The position numbers and the translations under genes were made by a program. The notes below the pieces were generated by a model. That model worked only from the letters and a program-made list of their open reading frames with translations, made no database searches and was not told the DNA's origin. Shown piece after piece: positions 5,518-11,958 of a DNA stretch of 11,958 nucleotides. Numbering within the stretch: the first letter of the stretch is position 1; each line of letters starts with the position of its first letter. Source of the stretch: JBNLBT01 sp050303435 (GTDB lineage Bacteria; Pseudomonadota; Gammaproteobacteria; Xanthomonadales; Marinicellaceae); assembly GCA_050303435.1 (NCBI GenBank), contig JBNLBT010000100.1:1-11958 (forward strand). The letters are read 5' to 3'.

Positions 5518-6792
5518 TCAGCCGTCCTGCTTCAGCGGTTTTTCTGCCCGCACCTGGCCGCGGTAAATCAGGCGCCGCCACAGCGCTTCCAGCGGGCCGG
5601 CGCTGTGGCGGCGCAACCACAACCCGCTGATCAACAGCTGCATCAGGCCCAGCCCCAGGACGATGGGCAGCAGCTGCCAGCGCGACAATTGATTGTGCAG
5701 TCCCAGCCCGTAGCCATAAAAAAGCAAGCCGCACACGATGCTTTGCCCAATGTAATTGCTCAGCGCCATGCGCCCCACATGGGCCACCAGGCCGCTGAGC
5801 CGGCCGCGGCCAAATGTCTGGTACAAACCGTTGAACAGCAGCACGTAGGCCAACGCCAGACTCTCTCGGGGAAAGCTGAACAACAGCCCCCGCCACCATT
5901 CAACCACCGGCTGTTCGTAGTGGTAAGTCCAGTGATGATAGCGATAAAAATTCATCAGCAATGCCGCGAGGCACACGCCCAGGGTGATCCAGCCGTAATG
6001 GCGCACCGCCCGATAATCCTGAAAGATGCCTGAGCGGTACAGCAGCACACCGACCAGCATCATGATCAAGGTGCGGTACAGGATGCTTTGATGATAAATC
6101 ACGCCCTGGTGCACTTTGACCTGGGCAAAATTGGCCTGAATGCTGCTCAGGTAGGTGGGTCTGATCTGTTCGGCAGCAACGGCTTCGGCGTCGCGTTTTT
6201 TAAGCCTGGTCTGCCACTGCTTGACGTGCGTCTGTTCATCCGGGGTGCGCGCCTCGACGGGTGTTTGCAGAATCGTATGATATTTTTCCAGAGACTCGGC
6301 CCGCTCGGCGGTGCGTTGCAGCGCATTGAAAACCAACACCGCAAGCAGGGCCGCAATGATCAAGCCCAGGTGCTTGCCATTGAACGGTTCAAACAGCAAC
6401 AGCAGCGCGCCGCAGACGGCGTAGTGGTACAGAATGTCGCCGTCCCAGATGAAATAGGCGTGCACCAGACCGAGGATGAACAGCCAGAACAGCCGCTTAA
6501 AATACAGCGGGTAGGCACGCACGCCGTGTTTTTCTTTGGCGCGCTGCAAAAACAGGGTGAAGCCGACGCCAAACAAAATCGTCAGCATGAAGTAAAACTT
6601 GCCCTGGGCCAGCCAGTAGACCCCGAAGCGCACCGCACGATCCGCCTCGGAGGCAAAGCCAAACGCCGAGGGGCTCCAGGGCTTGGGGTAGGCGAAGGAT
6701 TCGATGTTGATCAATAAAATACCCAGAATCGCTACGCCACGCAGAAAATCCAGCGATTGAATGCGTGTGTAATTCATGCAGGGATTGCTCAT
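5518..6792 (-). CDS. DUF418 (YeiB-like) multispanning membrane protein
   Basis: This is a 424-residue inner-membrane protein of the DUF418/YeiB family, proposed to relate to acyltransferase-3-like membrane proteins; its biochemical role is unproven. The hallmark N-terminus RIQSLDFLRGVAILGILLINI lies at residues 10-30. Further hydrophobic segments are near 65-82, 99-116, 119-134, 142-158, 237-252, 265-281, 310-325, 342-362 and 374-393. The C-terminal signature RMALSNYIGQS (341-351) and the tail SAGPLEALWRRLIY (397-410) are family-typical. A charged loop of about 75 residues (160-235) separates the two halves. The start at 6792 is supported by AGGAA about 6 nt upstream; a second ATG five codons in lacks a ribosome binding site. 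The gene is convergent with the M56 gene and has its own extended -10 promoter, so it is probably transcribed alone. Confidence 0.9.
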   Translation of the reverse strand: MSNPCMNYTRIQSLDFLRGVAILGILLINIESFAYPKPWSPSAFGFASEADRAVRFGVYWLAQGKFYFMLTILFGVGFTLFLQRAKEKHGVRAYPLYFKRLFWLFILGLVHAYFIWDGDILYHYAVCGALLLLFEPFNGKHLGLIIAALLAVLVFNALQRTAERAESLEKYHTILQTPVEARTPDEQTHVKQWQTRLKKRDAEAVAAEQIRPTYLSSIQANFAQVKVHQGVIYHQSILYRTLIMMLVGVLLYRSGIFQDYRAVRHYGWITLGVCLAALLMNFYRYHHWTYHYEQPVVEWWRGLLFSFPRESLALAYVLLFNGLYQTFGRGRLSGLVAHVGRMALSNYIGQSIVCGLLFYGYGLGLHNQLSRWQLLPIVLGLGLMQLLISGLWLRRHSAGPLEALWRRLIYRGQVRAEKPLKQDG

Positions 6793-6872
6793 GGACGGTT
6801 CCTATGGGCCCACTGCGCGGGGCCGTGCGACCAGTTGCTTGCGATGCGTCAAGGCCAGGCATGGCCGCTGGC

Positions 6873-6881
6873 ATTGTAGCA
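6873..6881 (-). promoter_or_regulatory. Extended -10 promoter of the DUF418 gene
   Basis: The minus strand reads TGCTACAAT: TACAAT (6873-6878) matches the -10 consensus at five of six positions and is preceded by the TGN extension. It lies about 80 nt upstream of ATG 6792. No good -35 is seen, which extended -10 promoters can do without. Confidence 0.5.
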
Positions 6882-6965
6882 AAATTCTCTAGACGGTGTG
6901 CGCGCCGTTCAGTGGCTTGTGCCGGCACCTGAAGATGTGCTTGATGGGTTTTGGCGCATCCGTTG

Positions 6966-6996
6966 CCAGGCACTGTGTTGTGAGCACAGCGCCTGG
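6966..6996 (-). terminator. Hairpin just after the giant secreted-protein gene
   Basis: CCAGGC (6966-6971) pairs with GCCTGG (6991-6996) and CTGTG (6973-6977) with CACAG (6985-6989), with one A/C mismatch between the two stems and a 7-nt loop. It begins 7 nt past the TAA (7004-7006) in the direction of transcription. No T-run follows, so it is either a factor-dependent terminator or a 3'-end stabilising stem. The rest of the 6793-7003 gap holds only the DUF418 promoter. Confidence 0.45.
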
Positions 6997-7003
6997 TCGG
7001 TAT

Positions 7004-10000
7004 TTACTGCAGCGCGCAAGCGGTGGGCGCGAGGAACTGCGGGACCTCGAAACCGCCGGTGGAGATCAGATCGGCGTCGGCGCTTTGCCCGGTGATGCGC
7101 AGATCGTCCATGCGGCCGTTGGCGTTGTTGAGCAGAAATCCGGCGTAGCCGACCGGCGCCAGCAGGCGGTTGTGCGGCAGTTGCAACAGGGTCTCACCGT
7201 CCACGCTGCCGTAGAAAAACTGCGCGTCGTAGCGGATCTCCAGCTGATGGGTCTGGTGTGGAATCAGGGAATCGGCCTGGCTTTCCACAAAGGTTTCACT
7301 GCCGTTGACAAACGCGCTCAGGCGCCAGCGATTGGTCAGTTCATCCATCGCCAGGGCCACGTGGTCAAGCGGACTCTGGTACCAGCCGACCAGACCGATG
7401 TTGCGCAGCGGGGTGCTGCTGAACGTGGTCTGGGTGATCTGACCGCTGACTTTGCAGTCGCTGCAGTAACTGCTGGCGTTGCCGTCGATGGCAAAGCCCG
7501 CGCCACCGCCCAGCAACGCGCCCGACAACTGCGCCTGATCGACACTCCAGGCGCCGGCCGGGGAGACGACGAAGGCCGCGGGCAGGGTGCCGGCGGAAAA
7601 ATCTTCGTACAGCAGATGCCCCGATTGCAGCACGTTTTTGTTGATTTGCGTCATCAGATCGTCGCTGTTCAGGGTCAACAGTGCCGAGCGGTTGCTTTCG
7701 CTGTCGTTGGCCAGCACCTGCACTTCGGCGATTTCATCGCCCACGCCGGCGGCGTTGGTGTTGACCTGCAGCCAGGGTTGATCCGAATCCAGCGTCCAGC
7801 CGCAACCGGCCGTGGCCAGCACGCCGAGCAAGTCCGTAGTACCGGCCGCGCAGACGTTCCAGGCGCTTGGGTCGATGTCGTACAGACAGGGTTGGCCCTG
7901 TTGATTGACGGTGAAAATGTCGTCGCCGATCTGTACCGTGCCAATGCGCGGAGTGACCGACGGATTTTCCAGCACGCTCAGCACCACTTCACCAAAGCCC
8001 TCGCCAAAATGGCCGGAATTGATGAGGATCCACGAGGCGTTGCTGACCGCCGACCAGGGGCAGGCGGCGCCTTGCATGTCTGGCGCGATGACTGAGGTGG
8101 TCAGGCCGCTTTGCGCGCCGTCACCGACGTCAATGGATGTCGCACTGAGCGCGTAGGAACAGCCGTTCTGGTTGACCGTCACGGGGTTGAGGAACGGCGC
8201 GTCCAACACGCTGCTGCGGTCGGCGGTGGCGACATTGACCGCGCCGGTGTTGTGCGTCACGGAAAACTGCACCACGCCGTCGCCAAAGGTCGGACCGGTG
8301 GGCGCCGTGATGGTCAGCCAGGCGTCGTCACTGAACACCTGCCAGCCGCATTCGGACACCGCCGAAACCGTGAAACTGCCGGTGCCGCCGGTTTCATCAA
8401 AGTCAAAGACCTGCTGGCCGAGGGTGAAGTCACACAGGCTGGGATCGCCGTCCTGTTCGACCGTGTGCGTGACCTGGCTGACCGGAGAGAGCAGGTTGAC
8501 GTCGATTTCGCCGAAACGGGTGTACACGTCGGGGTTGCTGCGCGCATCGACGGTGTATTCAACCGTGGCGTCGCCGGTGCCCGAGGTGGGGGTGGTGAAA
8601 TGGATCCAGTCTTCGGCGGTGGCCAGCGTCCATTGACACCCCGGCAGGGTGTCGATGTCAAAGCTGCGTGTGCCACCGGCCAGCGGCACGTTGTGGCCAA
8701 TGGGCGAAAGTTCCGCGCCGCACAGGGTGCCGTCGGTGATGCCGATTTCGAGGATGGGTTGCACCAGGGTGACGTCGCTGGCGGTGGTGAAGACGATGCG
8801 GAATTGCTCGGTGCCTTCGGTGGTCAAATCGCCGAGAATGGTGACCGAGACGGTGGTTTCAGTCGACCCGGCCGGGATGTTGACGATGCCGCTGCTGTAC
8901 AGGTAGTCGCTGCCGGCCGTGGCGGTGCCGTCTTCGGTTTCGTAGGTGAAGGCGATGTCCAGTTCTTCCGGCGCGGCGATGCTCAGGGTGATCTCCAGCA
9001 ATTCGGGGTTGCCCGGCAACGGTTCGGCGATGGTTTTGCACAGACCGCCGATGTTGTCGCAGTCGTTGTTCACCGGCGGCGTGGCGTCGTCGTTGAGGAT
9101 GGTCACCAGTGCCTCGTCCACGCGGATCACCGCGTTGTCGGCCAGCTCCAGATTGACGCTGAAGGTTTCATCGCGCTCGTAGGCGTCGTCCGGCAGGATC
9201 GGCACTTCGATCTCCTGCAGAACTTGACCGCCGGCGAAACTGAGGGTGCCGGTGGTCAGCGGGTAATCAACGCCCTGCGTGGCGGTGATTTCACGGGTGA
9301 AAAAATCGACGTTGACGGTGTCGTTGCCGGGGTGCGGTCGGTTCAGGGTGGCGGTGACCACGGCCACCGGTCCCTGCCCAAAAATCGGGTTGCCTTCCAG
9401 CAGCGACACGTCGCTGATCTCAATCTCGGCCGGCATGTAATAGCGGCGTCCGTGAATCGCCCACTGGGCGCCGGGGTTCGGTGCGGCGTACAGCATCAGC
9501 ATGCTGGCGTCGGGCAGCAGCACCGCATCAATCATCTGATCGAAACACTGGGGCGGCGAAAACGACGCTTCCGGGTTCAACTGACCGTGCAGGATAAAAC
9601 GGCCGTGCAGAAAACATGAAGCGGTGAACGCGTCGGTGAGCACAGCAAAGGTGGCGCCCTGGCTGCCCGCGGCGACGCGCGGGTTGATGTGAGGCACCAC
9701 GGCGGTGGCATTGGTCGCGGTGCCGGTGATCACCGACAGCGTGCTGTAAAATGATTCGTGGCAGGTGCCGCAATTGGATGGGTCCAGTTCATCCCACACC
9801 GCAATGAAATCGCCGTGTTGATCCACCGCAGCGCTCGGATTGCCAAAAAACGCCGGGAAATCGGTGCCGCTGAGGTATTTATAGTCGTTCAGAGGCAGGC
9901 CCGATTCCCTGAACAGGCGCGAGACCACCTGGCCCCGGCATTCATTGAAACTGGAGTTGATCTGATCCGGCTGCACCCAAGTGATCAACAGGTCGCCCGA

Positions 10001-10633
10001 TGGGTTGGCGGTGACCGTGGCGTTGCAATTCAGTTCGGTCCCGGCCGGGTTGATCTCGGCACTCTGGATGCCCACCGTCAAGGCGCTGTGATTGTAGCGT
10101 CTGATCAGGTTGGTGTTTTGCCCGTTGGTGGTCAGTCGGGAACCGACCACCCAGAAGCCCGAAGGCGTCAGCGCCAGCGACAGGCTTTGCCAGGGTTGCG
10201 GATCGCCCAAGGTTTCGCTGAACACATTGAAGGTGGGGAAAATGGGCGCGCCGAGGTTGTCGAAAACGGCCATGCGGGCCTGCGCCGAGCTGGTGGACCA
10301 CAACAGGTACACGTCGCCGGCGTTGTTCAATTCCACGTCCATGCGGTCGTAGTTGATTTGCGCGGTGCCGTCCACCGTCAACTCCTGCACCAGGGTGTCG
10401 TCGGCGTTGCGCTGAGAACAGCGGATGTCGGTGCTGTTGTTGGTGGCTGAACAGACCACGTATTGACCGGTGGCGTGATTGACGTCGGAGGCGATGACGT
10501 ATTCCGTGCCCACGCCAAAGCCGCTGAGGTTGTGCAAGGCAAACGACGGGTCGGCGTGGATGGTGGCGGCTTTGCTCGCCACCGATGTCAGCAGCAGGCA
10601 CACAATGGCGGCGCGTTTTTGCGGAATTTTCAT
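7004..10633 (-). CDS. Large secreted protein: propeller-like N-terminus, 2 Calx-beta, 4 BACON-like, concanavalin-like C-terminus
   Basis: This 1209-residue exported protein starts with a Sec signal peptide (KIPQKR, hydrophobic core, probable cut after SKA at about residue 22). Residues about 23-400 hold strand repeats such as NNAGDVYLLW, ANPSGDLLITW and DQHGDFIAVW, suggesting a beta-propeller-like domain. Two Calx-beta domains follow at about 401-515 (ending VTILNDD) and 533-632 (GTATAGSDYLY core). Four BACON-like domains (about 638-1005) each show a CxW and a second Trp: GCQW, ECGW, ACPW and GCGW. A concanavalin-like jelly-roll domain (about 1008-1188) begins YEDFSAGTLP. No enzyme signature is visible; adhesion or carbohydrate binding is inferred. 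ATG 10633 is chosen over the TTG two codons upstream because GGAG is 8 nt before the ATG and only 2 nt before the TTG. The start lies 2 nt after the stop of the coiled-coil gene, so the two form an operon. Confidence 0.88.
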   Translation of the reverse strand: MKIPQKRAAIVCLLLTSVASKAATIHADPSFALHNLSGFGVGTEYVIASDVNHATGQYVVCSATNNSTDIRCSQRNADDTLVQELTVDGTAQINYDRMDVELNNAGDVYLLWSTSSAQARMAVFDNLGAPIFPTFNVFSETLGDPQPWQSLSLALTPSGFWVVGSRLTTNGQNTNLIRRYNHSALTVGIQSAEINPAGTELNCNATVTANPSGDLLITWVQPDQINSSFNECRGQVVSRLFRESGLPLNDYKYLSGTDFPAFFGNPSAAVDQHGDFIAVWDELDPSNCGTCHESFYSTLSVITGTATNATAVVPHINPRVAAGSQGATFAVLTDAFTASCFLHGRFILHGQLNPEASFSPPQCFDQMIDAVLLPDASMLMLYAAPNPGAQWAIHGRRYYMPAEIEISDVSLLEGNPIFGQGPVAVVTATLNRPHPGNDTVNVDFFTREITATQGVDYPLTTGTLSFAGGQVLQEIEVPILPDDAYERDETFSVNLELADNAVIRVDEALVTILNDDATPPVNNDCDNIGGLCKTIAEPLPGNPELLEITLSIAAPEELDIAFTYETEDGTATAGSDYLYSSGIVNIPAGSTETTVSVTILGDLTTEGTEQFRIVFTTASDVTLVQPILEIGITDGTLCGAELSPIGHNVPLAGGTRSFDIDTLPGCQWTLATAEDWIHFTTPTSGTGDATVEYTVDARSNPDVYTRFGEIDVNLLSPVSQVTHTVEQDGDPSLCDFTLGQQVFDFDETGGTGSFTVSAVSECGWQVFSDDAWLTITAPTGPTFGDGVVQFSVTHNTGAVNVATADRSSVLDAPFLNPVTVNQNGCSYALSATSIDVGDGAQSGLTTSVIAPDMQGAACPWSAVSNASWILINSGHFGEGFGEVVLSVLENPSVTPRIGTVQIGDDIFTVNQQGQPCLYDIDPSAWNVCAAGTTDLLGVLATAGCGWTLDSDQPWLQVNTNAAGVGDEIAEVQVLANDSESNRSALLTLNSDDLMTQINKNVLQSGHLLYEDFSAGTLPAAFVVSPAGAWSVDQAQLSGALLGGGAGFAIDGNASSYCSDCKVSGQITQTTFSSTPLRNIGLVGWYQSPLDHVALAMDELTNRWRLSAFVNGSETFVESQADSLIPHQTHQLEIRYDAQFFYGSVDGETLLQLPHNRLLAPVGYAGFLLNNANGRMDDLRITGQSADADLISTGGFEVPQFLAPTACALQ
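7619..8722 (-). repeat. Four BACON-like domain repeats in the giant protein
   Basis: Each unit is about 91-96 residues. Each starts at a cysteine (638, 734, 825, 916) and has a CxW cysteine (666, 762, 858, 944) followed about 9 residues later by a second Trp. The units end in VEQDG, VNQNG, VNQQG and VLQSG. The regular two-cysteine pattern suggests one disulfide per domain; the fourth unit has an extra Cys928. Sequence between the anchors is divergent, so these are old duplications. Confidence 0.85.
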
Positions 10634-10635
10634 GA

Positions 10636-11892
10636 TCAAAACTCCGTTTTCTGCAGCAATTGATAGGCCTGCGAGTAGGCGCTGTAGGCCGATTTGTACT
10701 GCCCGTTGTTGTAGTGGCCATCGCCGCTCGACAGCGCCTGGGCGGCGGCTGTGACATCACCTCCCAGTGCGCTCAGGGTGCCGATTTTACCGGCCACTAT
10801 TTCCCGCACGCTTTCCAGCACGCCGCCCTCGGCGATGGGCAGCTGATAGGCCAGCGGCGCTTTATCGGCGACCCGGCTGAGCATGAATTCAATCTGAAAA
10901 CGGGACTCGGCGTCGATTTTCTGCTGCGTGTTCAGATCCAGGCTGAGCAGTTCACCGCGCAGCGAGTTCAGACCGGCAATCAGCGCCTGGGTGTCGTCGC
11001 GAATTTCTTCGGCGCGCTGTTGCACGTCGCTGCTGATCAGTTCGATGTTTTCGATTTCAATCTGGTTGATCTGGGTGCGCTGCAGCAGCGATTCGGCCTG
11101 CGCCAGCAATGTGGACAGGGACGTGTTGGCCTGATCCAGGTCGATCAATGCGGTGTCGGTCTGGTCGTTCAGGTGATCCAGGCTTTGGTTGGCTTCATCG
11201 AGCGAGTCCTGCGCGTCGTCCACCGAATCCTGCAAATCATCCAGGGATTCCTGTGAAGCCCGGCTGGTGATGGTTTCGTCGACGTTTTCATTCAGGTGTT
11301 CGCCCACGGAACGCACGGTTTCCAGCGTGGCGTCGATGTTGGCCTCGCCGCGGTTGCCGAGGCAGAAGTGCCCGAATTCGAAGGTTGCCGTGATGATGTG
11401 CGCAAGGATTTCCGGGGTTTCACAGGCCAGCGCGTTGTTTTCGCCAAACACCGTTTCATGGCACAGCCATTTGGCGTAGGCGATGACCTCTTCGGCCACC
11501 AGTTTACCCCCCAAGGCGACTTCCACATCGCGCGGGTCGACGTGGGTGCATTCAGGCACCGGCACCGCGATGGGGAATTCAACGGTTTTGTTTTCGCTTT
11601 GCACCTGCAAATCCGCGGCCTCGGCCAGCAGGCGCTGCAAACGCGCGCGCAGCGCGTCGTGCGTCTGTGTGTCGATGGGCAGGCTCTGCCCGGCCAGGGC
11701 TTGCGCATTGATTTTGCTGCGCAAGGCGCCGTGGCGGGTGTCGGCATCGCGGCCGTAGAGCCGGTCAATGGCTTCACTGAATTCAACCAGATCCAGCAAC
11801 AATTCGCGGCCGTCGACCGATGGGTTTTCAAGGGTTTCGGCGGCGAGCAGAGACAGCGGCCACAGCAGCAGCCAGAGAAGCGTGTGTTTCAT
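10636..11892 (-). CDS. Secreted coiled-coil protein of unknown function
   Basis: This is a 418-residue exported protein I do not recognise. The signal peptide is MKH plus a Leu/Trp-rich core (residues 4-16), with cleavage likely after LAA at about residue 18. The N-terminal globular part (about 19-190) holds five cysteines, including PECTH, WLCHE, LACET and HFCLG, which could form disulfides. Residues about 190-325 are rich in Asp, Gln, Leu and Ser with heptad spacing (SLDDLQDSVDDAQDSLDE), a long coiled coil. The C-terminus has GHYNNGQYKSAYSAYSQAYQLL, which looks like half a TPR-type helix pair. The open frame extends upstream to 11934, but a TATAAT there (11924-11929) and the signal peptide favour ATG 11892. 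The ribosome binding site is weak (GGA 12 nt upstream). The giant gene follows after 2 nt, and its GGAG lies within the last codons of this gene. Confidence 0.82.
   Translation of the reverse strand: MKHTLLWLLLWPLSLLAAETLENPSVDGRELLLDLVEFSEAIDRLYGRDADTRHGALRSKINAQALAGQSLPIDTQTHDALRARLQRLLAEAADLQVQSENKTVEFPIAVPVPECTHVDPRDVEVALGGKLVAEEVIAYAKWLCHETVFGENNALACETPEILAHIITATFEFGHFCLGNRGEANIDATLETVRSVGEHLNENVDETITSRASQESLDDLQDSVDDAQDSLDEANQSLDHLNDQTDTALIDLDQANTSLSTLLAQAESLLQRTQINQIEIENIELISSDVQQRAEEIRDDTQALIAGLNSLRGELLSLDLNTQQKIDAESRFQIEFMLSRVADKAPLAYQLPIAEGGVLESVREIVAGKIGTLSALGGDVTAAAQALSSGDGHYNNGQYKSAYSAYSQAYQLLQKTEF
10642..10645 (-). promoter_or_regulatory. Ribosome binding site of the giant gene, inside the upstream gene
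   Basis: On the minus strand GGAG lies 8 nt before ATG 10633 and within the Thr-Glu codons near the end of the coiled-coil gene, whose TGA is 10638-10636. This decides the start of the giant protein and points to coupled translation. Confidence 0.65.
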
Positions 11893-11923
11893 GACATCAA
11901 TATCCAAATTTATGTGCCCATCC

Positions 11924-11929
11924 ATTATA
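11924..11929 (-). promoter_or_regulatory. -10 box of the two-gene secreted cassette
   Basis: A perfect TATAAT on the minus strand lies 31 nt upstream of ATG 11892, giving a leader of about 25 nt. No good -35 is found at 16-18 nt within the visible sequence. The rest of the right edge (11930-11958) shows nothing further. Confidence 0.5.
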
Positions 11930-11958
11930 CCCAAGACGTTGCGGTGACTCGCTCAATT

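Noticed and set aside
6896..8095. Plus-strand open frame of about 400 codons
   Set aside because: Antisense shadow of the giant gene's C-terminal region; biased composition and no recognisable motif.
8111..9619. Long plus-strand open frame (about 500 codons) opposite the giant gene
   Set aside because: It lies wholly antisense to the well-supported Calx-beta/BACON reading. Its translation is rich in Gly, Val, Arg and Asp with no domain, and it reflects GC-rich codon bias on the other strand.

Overview
The window reads as chromosomal DNA of a Gram-negative, GC-rich proteobacterium, most likely a gammaproteobacterium. This rests on Sec-type signal peptides on envelope proteins, a CNNM/CorC-type membrane protein, a DUF418 (YeiB-like) protein, and a large secreted protein built from Calx-beta and BACON-like domains, a composition common in Xanthomonadales-like and marine gammaproteobacteria. 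The lineage is inferred from gene content alone. I see no tRNA, rRNA, CRISPR array, insertion sequence or phage gene.

Layout: (1) The C-terminal tail of a membrane protein (2-184, +) faces a CNNM/DUF21-CBS protein (301-1356, -). (2) An aldo/keto reductase gene (1464-2429, -) lies upstream of the CNNM gene. It has its own perfect -10 box and is divergent from the next unit. (3) A two-gene BlaI/BlaR1-like operon (2686-5401, +) has a promoter overlapped by two symmetric ACTACA-N2-TGTAGT operators. The M56 metallopeptidase partner has no recognisable beta-lactam sensor. It ends instead in eight helical repeats of about 34 residues, each carrying an I(D/E/G)SDFE-type motif. (4) A convergent DUF418 membrane protein gene (5518-6792, -) has an extended -10 promoter. 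(5) A two-gene cassette on the minus strand (11892 down to 7004) encodes a secreted coiled-coil protein and, 2 nt later, a 1209-residue secreted multidomain protein. The latter has a propeller-like N-terminus, two Calx-beta domains, four BACON-like domains with paired cysteines, and a concanavalin-like C-terminus.

How the genes work together: the BlaI-like repressor probably binds its own promoter and is released when the transmembrane M56 protease is activated. No beta-lactamase or other obvious target lies beside it, so its regulon is elsewhere, or possibly includes the divergent reductase. The coiled-coil/giant pair is probably co-transcribed and translationally coupled, and its products likely act together outside the inner membrane. 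The most interesting candidate for an undescribed system is the BlaI/M56 pair with the SDFE-repeat sensor region. The secreted pair comes second.
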